Below are positions 39,903 through 52,400 of a stretch of DNA of 64,000 nucleotides, piece after piece. A model generated the notes under the pieces. That model saw nothing but the letters and a program-made list of their open reading frames with translations. It was not told the origin of the DNA and made no database searches. Origin of the DNA: Stentor coeruleus (lineage: Eukaryota; Ciliophora; Heterotrichea; Heterotrichida; Stentoridae); the NCBI GenBank assembly GCA_001970955.1, contig MPUH01000285.1, positions 1 through 64,000 on the forward strand, written 5' to 3'. The position numbers were made by a program, and so were the translations under genes. Within the stretch, counting starts at the first letter, position 1. Each line of letters starts with the position of its first letter.

Positions 39903-40588
39903 AGATAATTATTGAACTGAATTGTTGTAAAAGATAATAAATAATTTGCATTGAATTCTAAGATGAGCTGAATAAAGCGTATAAGTAAAGAGGATGCTGA
40001 AAGTATTTAAACATTTTGTAATTTTTGAAATAAGATAATTTAGAGCTTGATAAAGTCTTAAACTTTTTATGTAAACTATCTGCTTTTGTTTGGCTTATTT
40101 AAAACTTTATTGTAGTAGCTAATTAAATTTGAGACTGGAAGATAATATTTAATTTATGGTAGCGAAAATAGTTAATATATGTAGCTTTCTGTATTGAATG
40201 TCAGACTTTTAACATGCTTAGCAAAAGTATATTAGTTATTTTAAGATAACTGAAATTTTAAGTTGCTTGTTTTAGCATGGTTAGCAAAAGTATATTAGCT
40301 ATTTTAAGATAACTGAAATTTTAAGTTGCTTGTTTTAAGATATTATGCAAAAATGATAAAAACATAAACTGAAGCATTGATTAGTTCATATGTATCAGTG
40401 CTGTAGCAGACTTGTTAGAAAAAAAATGCCTCTAAATATTAATAATTATCAATTAAACTTATTATCAATTATAAAATCTAGACTCATTCATTCTTAAATA
40501 ATTTAGTATTAAAATTTTACTCTTCCTCATCATTAATCATAATATTTACCTTCAAATCTATAATCCACTAAATATTAACTATAAAACT
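39903..40588. other. Intergenic region with a 63-bp tandem duplication
   Basis: Convergent 3' flanks. The plus strand is G-richer at first and C-richer after about 40480, towards the end of the minus-strand RBR gene. No gene seen. Confidence 0.6.
40213..40338. repeat. 63-bp tandem duplication
   Basis: Two copies begin CATGCTTAGCAAAAGTATAT at 40213 and CATGGTTAGCAAAAGTATAT at 40276, with a 63-bp period and only three or four differences, so the event is fairly recent. It lies between two convergent genes. Confidence 0.85.
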
Positions 40589-41830
40589 CTATTTCTTGCC
40601 TCTTTTTGCAATAACCCTAATCACATTTCTAGCCTGTCCTCTATTGCCAATTTTCGCAGGCGCCCTCCTCATAGGTCTCATACGATTTCTATTAGGAATA
40701 GGACCTATACGTAAATTCTTCTTAACACAATTATGTGGCGCATGATCTTCAGGAAGTTTAATCCCACATTCATAACAAAAATAAGTTCTCCCTTGACATT
40801 TACTTGAAGTACAAACCATAAACTCACATCCTGATATTCTCTCTACTGCAGCTCCACAAGATGGACATTTAACAATCCCTTCCATCATAATAAGTTTCTC
40901 AAAATTCTCATCACCTTTTCCAATACTTTTCATATATTCTGCATATGCCTCACAAGTTTGACCTTTATGAGATTTATCATAACATTTTGGACAGCATTGC
41001 CAATAGCATTTAGGGCACTCAATCTCTTCTAAGTCTTTGTCGGCAAAGCAAAAAAACTCACAATCAACCCCTGGACAATTGAAAATATACATGTTTGGAT
41101 CATCTTCTTCATTGATTTTAATCCCTCTTAAGAGGAATTTTTGGTACTTTTCATAAAGCTCAGGCCCTGCAAGGTCTTCTATTTCTGCTAGAGTCATTGC
41201 TTGTATACAAGAAGGGCATTTCATGTTTTGCTCACTGACTTGTGCTGACTCGATTAGTCCGGTAATATACATTTTCATGCATGCACCACAGAATCGATGA
41301 TCACATTCAAGGGTTATTGCTAAGGACATTGCATAATCGACTATGCAAATTTGGCATGTAAATTTCGGTTCGAGTTGCTTTTTGCTATCTTCGTCTAGGA
41401 GGTTTTTAAGAGCTCGGTCACAAGCATCTTGCTGGATCATCTCAAAACGGTTACCAAACGATTCTTTGATTTGCTCAGGATGTATAGTTGTTCGGCACAT
41501 TGGGCATGTCACATAGTTCAAATCCATAAGTGAATAATTAGTACAAACTAAAGCTTGTCTTTGCAAGCATTCAGCACTACACATAAAATGCTCTGTAGGG
41601 TTACACCATAGAGGTATAGCATTCATCAACCCTTTTTCTGTTATGTACCGTCCACAGTGTAAACATTTTTTACCTTTAGGCCTAAGGGCAACTTTAACCT
41701 GCATCCCTTTGATCTGAAGGAGTTCATAGTATTTCTGCAAAAACAAAGGCATTTTGTCAGAAGTCAATATAGCTGATCGATAATTTAGAGCTTCAGCAAG
41801 GAAAATAATTCCTGATTCTATAGCAGTCAT
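40589..41830 (-). CDS. RBR-type (RING-IBR-RING) E3 ubiquitin ligase
   Basis: Protein of 413 aa. RING1 lies at about 159-208 (CQIC...CDHRFC...CPSC), IBR at about 252-293, and RING2 at about 322-368 (CPSCGAAVERISGCEFMVC). The expected catalytic cysteine of RING2 is C335 in SGCEFM, so transfer through a ubiquitin thioester is possible. N-terminal to this, residues 56-112 carry another Cys cluster (C56, C59, C76, C84, C88, C96, C109, C112), RING- or U-box-like, not usual in RBR proteins. The C-terminus is very basic (NRNRMRPMRRAPAK). The start is 12 bp from the start of the opposite-strand gene within a shared palindrome. Substrate unknown. Confidence 0.88.
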   Translation of the reverse strand: MTAIESGIIFLAEALNYRSAILTSDKMPLFLQKYYELLQIKGMQVKVALRPKGKKCLHCGRYITEKGLMNAIPLWCNPTEHFMCSAECLQRQALVCTNYSLMDLNYVTCPMCRTTIHPEQIKESFGNRFEMIQQDACDRALKNLLDEDSKKQLEPKFTCQICIVDYAMSLAITLECDHRFCGACMKMYITGLIESAQVSEQNMKCPSCIQAMTLAEIEDLAGPELYEKYQKFLLRGIKINEEDDPNMYIFNCPGVDCEFFCFADKDLEEIECPKCYWQCCPKCYDKSHKGQTCEAYAEYMKSIGKGDENFEKLIMMEGIVKCPSCGAAVERISGCEFMVCTSSKCQGRTYFCYECGIKLPEDHAPHNCVKKNLRIGPIPNRNRMRPMRRAPAKIGNRGQARNVIRVIAKRGKK

Positions 41831-41845
41831 TTTTATATAAAAATG
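41828..41845. promoter_or_regulatory. 18-bp palindrome joining two divergent start codons
   Basis: CATTTTTATATAAAAATG is a perfect palindrome. Each outer CAT/ATG is the start codon of one gene (RBR ligase on minus, ERI1-like on plus). The central 12 bp are TTTTATATAAAA, a TATA-like core that reads the same both ways. Promoter function is inferred. Confidence 0.75.
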
Positions 41846-43268
41846 GAATCTGATTACTTAGTAGCTTTATCCTACTCGTGTAACTCAGAAGGTAGACTTC
41901 TCGCTTTGAGCTGGTGTGCTTATCATATAGTAAATAAAACCACAAATGAAGAGTCAAGTCTATTTATCCATCCAAGTGGGGAAGAAATTGAAGATCTTTT
42001 TACATCATCAAACCTTACTGATACAACAGGTTTAACTCTTCATGATATGGAATCATCTCAAGATCTCCCTTCAGCAATGCAATGTCTTAATAAAGCATTA
42101 TACGAAAATATCATCCTTCATAATGCAAATTTCACTTTATTGACATATAAAGATAACCTTCTATGTCAAATCCTCCCAGATGAATGTGTTAGACTAGGGC
42201 TTAAACTTGCCCCACATTTCCATAAATACTTTGATATTTGTAATGAATTTGAAAAAAGATATTCAGATGCAGGGTCGAATTTAACTTTAAATAAAATGCT
42301 GCATTTTCTAGGGATGATAGAAATTCCTGAAAGAATTGTCGCACAGCAAGAATGTAAAACTATGATAAGACTTATAAGCCGTTTGCTTAAAGATGGACAT
42401 ATTTTTGCAAGTCCAAAAGACACAAATTCTGAGAAAATCAAGCCGAAACAAGTTATCCAGAAACCAATAAAAAAACCAGCTTGCATATTAGAAAACCCAG
42501 TCCCATCAAGAGTAGTGATGATAAAAGGACCGAAAAGTAACACAGAATTTTATGAAATTGAAGAGTTTTTCTATGGACTTCATGTTGAAAAAGTAGTCAG
42601 CCTAATTGACCCATATGGGGAAAAAAGCGAAATTTTTCTAGTAAAGTTCACATCAGAAGAAGACACCCTCGAAGCTTTATTATATGATAAACGATATCTT
42701 AAAAAACGCCCTATTACAGGTAAAAATTATATAGTCGAAGAGACAACTGAAGAGTTTTTTCAAAATGCGATACAGAATAATTATTATAGATATCAAGGAG
42801 ATAAATTCTTAGTCTTAAAAACTAAAGAAAACTCATTACAAGGACTTGTGCCAAGTAAGTTTTTATATAGAATTAACTTATTTTTTTGCTGAATACTATT
42901 ATTTTGTTGTTGAAGATCGCCCAGATTTTGTTAATTCATCAGTTATAAGAGTAGATGAACAAGAGCTTTTAAACTATTTAAGAGTTGGGTCAAATATCCC
43001 ACAAGTCTATTTGACTACTGAACAAATATCAAGAGCTGTGAAGATTAGAGGGTTTTTGCAGAATAGTAAAAAAAGTGATGTGGCTGATTTTTTGAAAGAC
43101 TTTGAGATTTTTGGGTATAATGTTTTTATTAGGAAAGGAGGTAAAGAAAAAGTTGGAGTTGAGATTGTGGTCATATTGACAACACCTGATGAAAGAGAAA
43201 GGGTGTGTAGGACTTTATCGAACAGACTGTTTAAAAACAGGCTTATTGAAATTTACCCATATTCTTAG
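41843..43268 (+). CDS. ERI1-like exonuclease-fold protein with two RRMs, catalytic residues missing
   Basis: Exons 41843-42854 and 42871-43268 give 469 aa, with a 16-nt intron GTAAGTTTTTATATAG. Residues about 1-190 follow the ERI1/3'hExo DEDDh fold (LLALSWCAYHI, TGLTLHDMES, LTLNKMLHFLGM, ISRLLKDGHIF). The DFE block is SYS here, LLTDGSWD becomes LLTYKDNL, and the HxxxDD block becomes QQECKT, so the catalytic acids and histidine look lost. A first RRM lies at about 222-295 (RVVMIKGPKSN...EIFLVKFTSEED). A second is at the C-terminus (AVKIRGFLQNSKKSDVADFL...VVILTTPDERE). This is probably an RNA-binding protein rather than a nuclease. Confidence 0.75.
42855..42870 (+). other. 16-nt intron
   Basis: GTAAGTTTTTATATAG. 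Its removal joins QGLVP to KLTYFFAEYYYF and restores the frame for 132 more codons; retention shifts the frame to a TGA. Confidence 0.9.
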
Positions 43269-43492
43269 AGTTAAGATAATATTTTATATGATTTTAGGAA
43301 TTTTTTTATGGTTTTAGGTTTAAATATAATAAAACTCAATCTTTTCATTGAAACTTATGAGCTTTAGTCTAATAAGATCTTATTTCAAGCTTAATTATAA
43401 CAAACTCTAATTCAAAAACTCATCATAAGCATTTTCAATCAAAAATAATTATAATTTTCTAATAATCTCTCTTATCTAACTTATCAACCATC

Positions 43493-46400
43493 TTATTTTT
43501 TGATTTCATTCCAAGGATACACTAATATTGGCGACCAGTATCCCTGTTTTTTCTTGAGCTTAGAATTTACTGAATTCACCGGCGGGGGTTTTAACCTTTC
43601 CAACCTTTGTCTATAAAATGGTAAAGGTAAATCTTCAATATTACTAATATTCTCTAAAGGTACCGTGCCAATTTGACAAGCTTCATCTAAGAGTTTCAGA
43701 AGTCTAAAAATTTCCATTTTCCTTTTTTTCTCATTAAGTCCAGTCTTATATTTATCATAAACAGCTCTAGCAATACTTTTGGCTAATATCTCAACTCTAC
43801 TAACTGAGACTTGAGTTTCTAATTCTCTATCAATATAAAATTTGATTTCTTTATAAAAATCAGTTGCTTCAGTATTTCTCAAGACAATTTTTTTGTGTTT
43901 TTTTATTTTGTTTACTATGATCATATAACCTTTTTCTGAAATATAAATCATTGGTGGCAATGATGTTATAAGGATTAAGGTTACGATATCTTTAAAAGGG
44001 TTGTAGAGGGATATCATCCATAGATCGATTGAATAGACTTGGAGGATTATCCCGATTATAGCCATGGACATTGTAAAAAAATACTGCGAGCTGAACCCTA
44101 AACGTAAAAGACTATCGATCTCAGGGATTAATCTACGTCCAGAATGCGGCAGCGCACTAGCCAAAGCCCAATTAGTCTCCCTCTCATCAAAAATTGTCTT
44201 AAGTTCCACAATTTTTTCTGACAATAAACGTCCAGTTTTACATTCAATAGCGTTATTCAAAAAAATATCATATCCAACCTCAGCAAAAGCTTGAATTGTT
44301 GAAAATACAATAAAATACTTAAGAAAACTCTTCGCAATTGTCAACTTAAGTTCTTCATAAAATATAAAATTAAACACAATCATAGCTGGAAACAGTACCG
44401 AAGCTACCAATTCCATAGAATTTGCCCCAAGGTCATTAATCTGTTCAATATAAACTCTATCTTTAAATCCTAAGCCTTGAGTAATATCAGCTGATCCTCC
44501 TAAACCAAAACGTTTTTTTATTCTAAGGACAAAATTAGCAATACTAATTCTATAAGGTTCAAAAAATGCCCTTTTAAATATTTTAATAGCAGCATTAGTC
44601 AAATACCCTGTCAAAAAAGCTGTGAATGCACCAACTTTTACAGTAATTAAAGTAGTATTTAAACTTAGGGCACCAAAATAAGGGAGGATATAAAGGTTGT
44701 CTTTAAATTTGACTTTTTGTGCCTCAACTAATCTTCCATTGACTATCTTAAACACTACAAGAAAAAGTGTTTGATATTGAAGGAAAACAGCAGATTTGGC
44801 AAACTGAAAAGAACATACACAAAATATTAACACTGGGAAAGTACCCCAAATATACATACTTTTAAGTTTCTGGGTGCGAGCATTGAGTCCTGGAATCTGA
44901 AGAGGGTTTTCAGCTTTTTCAATTTTTGGGAACATGAGATGAGTAGATTTTATTATTATGTACCATGAGAGGATTAAAAAACAAGTCCCAAGTCGACCGT
45001 TTTTATAGTTTGTAACACGGGTTGTATCGTTTACTGAATTTAAGGATATTGGGTATGGGTCATCATAATCACCTTGAACTTCAAGAAGGACTGATGTTAA
45101 TTTGAGACCATAATAAAGGCTAATCATCAAACCGAAAACTGGACCTATAGCTTTACCAACACCAGTCAACGCACGAACTGAATATGAGAAATAAAGGCTG
45201 ATTTTCAAACTTGGTCTTGGGAGGATTGTTGATCTTATATAATTTACAAGCCAAAAAGCTACAACATTAATGAAAATAAACAAACAGACTAGGATAACAA
45301 AAACATAATAAAGGGCTTCATCAAAGGCAAATAAATCTAAACAGTCTTTCCAGCCTAGTGGGTTAAATACAAATGTAAACTTATAGCTTCGGTCTGATAA
45401 ATCTGATGTAAAGTTTGAAAAGTATATCCCTGCCCTGAGGATTTCCTTATCAACTAAAGTTTTTTGATAGTATTCTATAACTAATTTGATATTCTTTGGG
45501 AATTTCCCTGCTGAATAAGTTTCAATACCTCTATATGCTTTAACAGCAATAAGGTTTCCTGAGCCATAATAATCAAGATTAAACTGGTTGGCTGAAGTGC
45601 TTGCAGATAATGGAATTGCTTTATCATATTCTGCATATGTAAGCTGTGGACGGGTTATATAAAAAATATCAGCTTTACTTAGCTCATAAGAACTAAACCA
45701 AGGTTTAGTACTTGTATCCATTTTTTCTCCCATATGACACATGAATGAAAAATCACATGAATCTCCATTAGGAACCTTCCCTGGCTGAAGAATTTCAACA
45801 GTCGATGTATCTGATTTACTTACAATATTACAGCTTTCATGTGTATATAACTTATATAATGGGACAAATGCTCCATAATCATCACAATCTGTTATATAAG
45901 GCAAATAACTCAAAGGGTAAAGTTTTTGACTATAAGACACTTTATCCCATAATTTCATATCAGTTTGAGGATAGAATTCTTTACTAGTATTCATATCATT
46001 TAACATTGTTATAGAAACTTCTTGGACAAAATTACTTTTATATGTATCATAAGATTCCATATTATTATCTTGGATTAATGAGTGGATATTTAAATTAGAA
46101 GGTTCGTCAAAATAGCTTGAACTAACTCTAGATAATACTGTGAGAAATTGTGATTCTTGATTTCTTGTAGGACTTTGTTTTTGTATAAGCTTAATTGAGT
46201 TTTTGAAATCGTTAATAAAATGAGAGTCGTTATAGAGGCCATTAAGGAAATCGACATAGAAACTTATTTTTATATAAGAATGTGATAATATGGCAAAGTT
46301 GTAAATGGTTGTACATGTGGAGATTGTGTCTGTAAAGTTTATTGGCAGAGGGATTCGATTTGTAGGCTGATAGTCTTCTTGTTGGATTATAGGGATTTTA

Positions 46401-49400
46401 TTAAACCCTCCACTGTAATAATATTTTATTGTTGGTAAATATTCTCCTGGGATATTTGAACAAGGGTATGGTTTGGTGTCCCAAGTGAAATAAGCAATAT
46501 CTAATGGGTTAAGGACTACATAGTCAAGGCCTGAGCTGGTTAACGGGTCTAATAAGTCTAATTCGCCATGCACTGAAGCTTCAATACTTGTGTCTCGAAC
46601 ACAATTAAAAATACTTGTTCCACCTGGGTTGCTGGTTGTCCCTGAAGGGCAATCAATTCCTCCATTTTGTTGCTTTGCTGGACAGTACTTGCGACTTGGG
46701 CATTTTTTCCCAACGACACAAGATGTTATATTATTCTTACACTTATCAAAGTCAGCTTGAGAAATAGCGGTCTGCATGGGGCAGAAATACCCTGGAGGAC
46801 AAGGAAACTTATAAGCATCTTCTTCAGAACCCAAACCTGGAGGGCAGAAATACCCACTAGGACAAGATAAAATAGGTCTTCTAGTCCCACTCGGACAATA
46901 GAACCCAGCAATACACAAAATTAAATTTTCCTGATTAAACAAACCACTTTTCTCACAATAAAATCCAGCTGGACAAGGTTGGCAATCCTCTTTACTTTTT
47001 AAACCTACATTCCCAGCTGACCATGTTCCAACACTACATGCTTGACATTGTAAGACAAATCCTGATCTATAAGTCCCATTTGGGCATATAACCGGAGCTA
47101 TCATACCTGGATTTCCACAATAATACCCATCAGGACATTCGATACATTTACCTTGACCACATCGATCATTATAATACCCAGCACTACAGCTTTTAGGTCC
47201 TCCTGGGGAGTCAACTTCAGAATTGTTGGTTCCAGAAGGACAATATGTTCCAGCTTTACAAGGAATAGCATTTCCTGGGTAATTATCCTCGGTAATATTA
47301 TCACAATCAAAAATTGCTAGAAAACGAGACCCTTGGTATATAGAAATAGTACCATTTGGGCAAAAATAACCATCTGGGCATGCGGCTGTTGGGTTTTGTA
47401 AACCTTCAGTTTCACAGTAGTACCCAGCTGGGCATAACTCATGGTCTGTCATACCAATATCTTTACATACATACCCGGGTTCACATTTTTTGCATAATTT
47501 TTGAGTATATTCTGATTGATAATCTCCAGCTTGGCATTTAAGAGGTTCTGAGCTTTTTGTAGGACAATAGTGGCCTGGTGGACAGGGTATTGGACATGTA
47601 AAATTCTCAGGACAACCTACTTCACTTGCATTAAAATGATTAACACCTTTTTCGCAGTAGTAACCAGCTTGACAATCTTTTTCTTTTTCTAAACCTGATT
47701 CATTACACATATAACTTGGTTCACATTCAATACCTTCATCCATACCAATTATTGGACAAAATTTTCCAATATCACATTCAGTGCAATTGGCCTGTCCTGT
47801 TTTGTTATTATATGTTGATGGCTCACAAGAACTAGGCTGTTTAGAACCACTTGGGCAGTAGTTTTTTACTGGACACAGCATGGATTCAGTCATTTCTGTG
47901 AGTTTTTTAACATCGCAATAGTATCCAGGTTCACAGTTTTTACAGGATACTGAACCTGTCTCATTTTGATAAGTCCCTGTCTCGCATTCATTAGGTTTGA
48001 CCATACCTTGGAATGGACAACTATAACCTATTGGACAAGGACACTCAGCACAGTTGTCTATAAATTCTGCAAATTCTATTTTAGTAGTTTCATCAGGACA
48101 GAAGTACCCAGCTTTACAAGCATTTGTATTATTAAACATCTCCCCATCACCTGACTTGCATCTATATCCACTTGCACATAATTCTGGTTTCCTATCAGTA
48201 ATATCATCACTTAATGGATCATTTGTAGTAACAGCTAAAAGACAATAGTAAGTATCTGGACATATTTTTGGAGGATTTAAACCATTAGTATTAGACAAGG
48301 TTTTGTTTATACATTTTGGTATATGTGAGCCTGTGTAATGTGGTGGGGTTTGATATCCTTGACCTCTAATTAGCCAATGATCAGTACCGAATATCAGCCC
48401 ATTTCGATGAAGATTGTAATAATTGTCTGATTTGGATTCTAAAACTTGGGTGTCGGTACCTGCTGGGCAGTAATAACCTGGTGGGCATGTCGCATAAGGG
48501 AAATCAACACCTTCTCGATCACATATAAACCCTTTTTCACATATTTCCATATCAGACATAGTATCATAAGGACATTGAAAGCCTGCAGTACAACTAAAAC
48601 ACGTGCTTTCTTCTATATTTGATTGATAACTACCAGCTCTACAAGGAAGTGGGACTATAAGTGTCCCATATGTATCAGGACAATAATGACCTATTGGGCA
48701 TTTTGATATTGTTGTTGTATTACAATAATGATTTATATCATAGCAAAGATCAGTATATGAATATTCAAAAGTATTAGTACTCCAAACAGGAGGGTATACA
48801 GGAGATATATGAACTTTAACTTTAGTATTTGGGTCTCCTGGAGGAATTCGCACAGTTATTGAGTTTGAAGTATAACTTTCAGCTTTGACTATTATAATAT
48901 CAAATAAAAAATAAGGGTTGAATTCTTTATTTGAAATCCAGTCTTCAATATTAGTGGTAAAAGTTATAAAATAGCCACCTTCTGCAAACCCTGAGTAATT
49001 TTTATCTTCAATTTCAATCTGCCTAAGCAAATACATATTAAAAACCTTACAATCTTGGTCCTGCAAAGGCTTAGGACATATTTTTAATTGATATTCTTCA
49101 TTTACAGAATACTTTTTATATGGTAATAAGCAATAACCTTTACTATTTGCTGGGATGCTATTATAGAAAACTAACTCAATATAAACATTATTTTCTAATA
49201 TCCAGCATGTCCAATGCCCTGTAATATAAACATTTTCACTTATAATTGTAATAATTTCATTGCCAAGCCCATAGAAAAAGCTAGGATAAATTGTGAGCTT
49301 TAATTCTTGGGCTAAATTTAAAATCCAAGTCATATCGAAAGGTGTTGAAATCCCATAATCATTTTTAACACTAACTCTGACTTGTGATAGAAAATATGTA

Positions 49401-52400
49401 TTATCAATTTTGCAACAACCAGATGAATCTATATTAAATGCATAACTTCCTATATAGATTTTTGTTATACCCGGCTCTATTATACAAAAATTTAAAGATG
49501 CATATGTGTATTCAAGACTTGTTGGAAGATAGCAGCAATCAAAACACTGGCAAAACATAACCTCATACTCTGTATATGACTTCAAATCTTCACATTTCCC
49601 CTCATCCGTAACAAAAACCTTAAAAACTTCAAAAACCTGATCACTCAAACTTGGTGTCCACACAATATAATCAGAACCATCAATACTAATTTCCTGCGAA
49701 TCTTCACATATTTTATACAAATTTTTATCAGGATCAATCGCAATAACTTTAAAACTCCCTTTATGACTATCCCCATAAATACCAAAAACCTCACTTAATA
49801 TCTGTGTAAAATAAGGTGGATCATTAACATGTGAAATACTCAATAAAAACCCTTCAGTTTTACAATTGTACTTAGAACAAACTGTAACATCAATTGTTTT
49901 AATAATATTTTCATCAACAGGATAAGGGTATCTAACAATAGCATCAAAACCTAAAATTTCAAGTCTAGTATCTTCATGTCCTTTTAAGCTTATACTAATA
50001 TCTTTTGCATAAGAATCAATATCGCTTATATTAAGTTGAATTTCAAGATAATCTTTTTCTGTTATAGAAATATCATATAATGTATTTAAGAAAAAAGGAC
50101 TATCATCTGTTTGTTTAATATTGTATATTATAATATCTAATGTTGCATTATTAGCAAGATTATCATTTTGGGTTAAAAATAAAGTTATAAGTCCAGATGA
50201 AGTGATTAGGTTTGAAGGGTTCCAAGAAATAATATAATTATTAAGAGAAATTGAGTCTTGGGTAAGATAAAGATTATATGGATTGTATATGATTTCTAAT
50301 GATAACATTGTATAAGGTGTATCTTCATCATAGATTTTTATAGGGATTTGCCAAGGTATATCTTCTTCTAGGTTGTTTATTATATATTGGCTTTTTGTTG
50401 TTGGAAGTTGGAATTGAGGTTTATCATCATGTTTTTGTATAATTATATTATAAGTATGAATTGTCGATGCAGGGATAATCCATTTGTCTGTAACTTTGAT
50501 TGTCAATTGAAAAACCTCAGTATTGACTTGGGCGTAATCTGTGAAAAAAGCAACAATCAGCCCGTATTCTGAAAAATGAGCCCAAGTGCATGAGGATATG
50601 ATTTCGAAATTAAGTCCTTGGATTTGTTCATTTTGATCAGAGACAACAACTCTATAATACCAAATTTGATCTTCAATAATAGTCAAAGTTGTGTCATCTT
50701 GGATTTGAGGTGGATAGTTCGGGTATATATAAAAAGAGCAAGTTCCATTAGCCCCAAGAGTATTTATATGAATTACAGTTATAAGATCAGATTGGAATGA
50801 TATACTTGGTATATAACTTATAACCCCATCTATAATTTTCATGCCTTCAACTTCATTGATAAGTTTATATTCAACGACTGGGATAATAGAATTAGTATTC
50901 CAAGTCCAAAGCTCATTAACATATACACTAAGTGGATCTGGGCATATGGGTTTTGGTGATGGGGTAATATTTTCATGATATATAAAAATTGTCTGTTTTA
51001 TTGTATATGGTATATTATGTTTGTCTGTGATTTTTATAGTAAAACTTTTTATACTAGGAACAGTCCCAGTTTCTGGTGACCACCATATTACTTCTTGACA
51101 GGCAACTAAAGACATAAACTCAAAGGGGTTTTCTAGTTCACATACAACTCCATCTTGGTCATCAACATTAAATTTCATATTAAAAGGCACAAGACCAAAA
51201 TCTAAAACAAACTCACTTTGGCCTATATATTCAGGAATATCATTTGGATATAATATAAAATACACATCATGAGTTTTCCCATAACCATTATATAATCGGA
51301 CTCTTAATAAAGGACTTATTTTAACCCCATACTCTTCTATATCCATCTTAAGCCACTTTATACGACATATATTATCAACCATTTTAGCAGTCATCCCAGT
51401 TATATCCCCAGAATCCACATCACAACTTTCAATATTGTCTCCAGTAATTTCACATATCCAATCAAAGCCTATAATAACTTCATAGTTACAAGTTTTTACA
51501 TTTACTATAGACTTTTCTGTTTCTATAACAAAACCTATTATTGTTGTATTACTAACTTGTATATTTCCAGGATATATTTCTGAAGAAAAATGTGAAGTTG
51601 AACAGTTTAAGACTAGATTAGGAAATGATGGAAGGTCTACAAACCATCTTAATAAGAAATAAGCATCTTGAGATGTTTGATTGAGTTTATGGATTGAAAG
51701 GGTTTTTGGCTTTGTTGTGCTTATAAGAGTAACTTCACGACTGTCTGGGGAAATTATGTGGATGGTATGCTCGAAGTAATAATCAGCGACTGCGGTAAAA
51801 AATTTTGGAAGGTCGAAGTAGCAGTAAGAGTATAAGTTGATATTATATAAAATTGTGGTTGATAAACTATTAGATGTACAGTTTAGAAAACCAGTGTATA
51901 AAGTTTGAATAATACCATTGTATGTTACTGTAACTGGGTACCAAGCAAATACATATCCTGTTAATATAGGCCCTTCATCAATTTTAGATATATCACTATT
52001 AGTACAAGTTACATCAAAGCCTTCATATGATAAAAAACTGATCTCATTATACCAAAATTCTCCTTCAACAGCTGAATAAAACGCTAAAGGAAAATCTTCA
52101 ATCACTGGTTTTCTATGCACATAAACAATAAATTCTGAAGTTAACTCAACACCATAAATCATTAATTTATACACAACCCAACCTGAACTCCCATATTCTT
52201 CAGAAGGTGTCCATTCTATTTTTATATAATTTATCAATATCATCCCATCTGGTTTTCTTTCTAAACTCCCTTCTGTTATTTTATCAACAGGATTAATTCC
52301 ATCTTTAAATGATATTTCACATAATTCTCTTGCAACACAATGATATTCTGATTCAATATTCAATGTTGGTTGTATATTAAAAACACTTATAGTGATTATT

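Noticed and set aside
29278-43268. A functional cluster of ubiquitin and ESCRT genes
   Set aside because: The genes lie on both strands with unrelated neighbours (kinase, CFAP251, membrane proteins). Ciliate genomes do not form such operons and nothing in spacing supports it.
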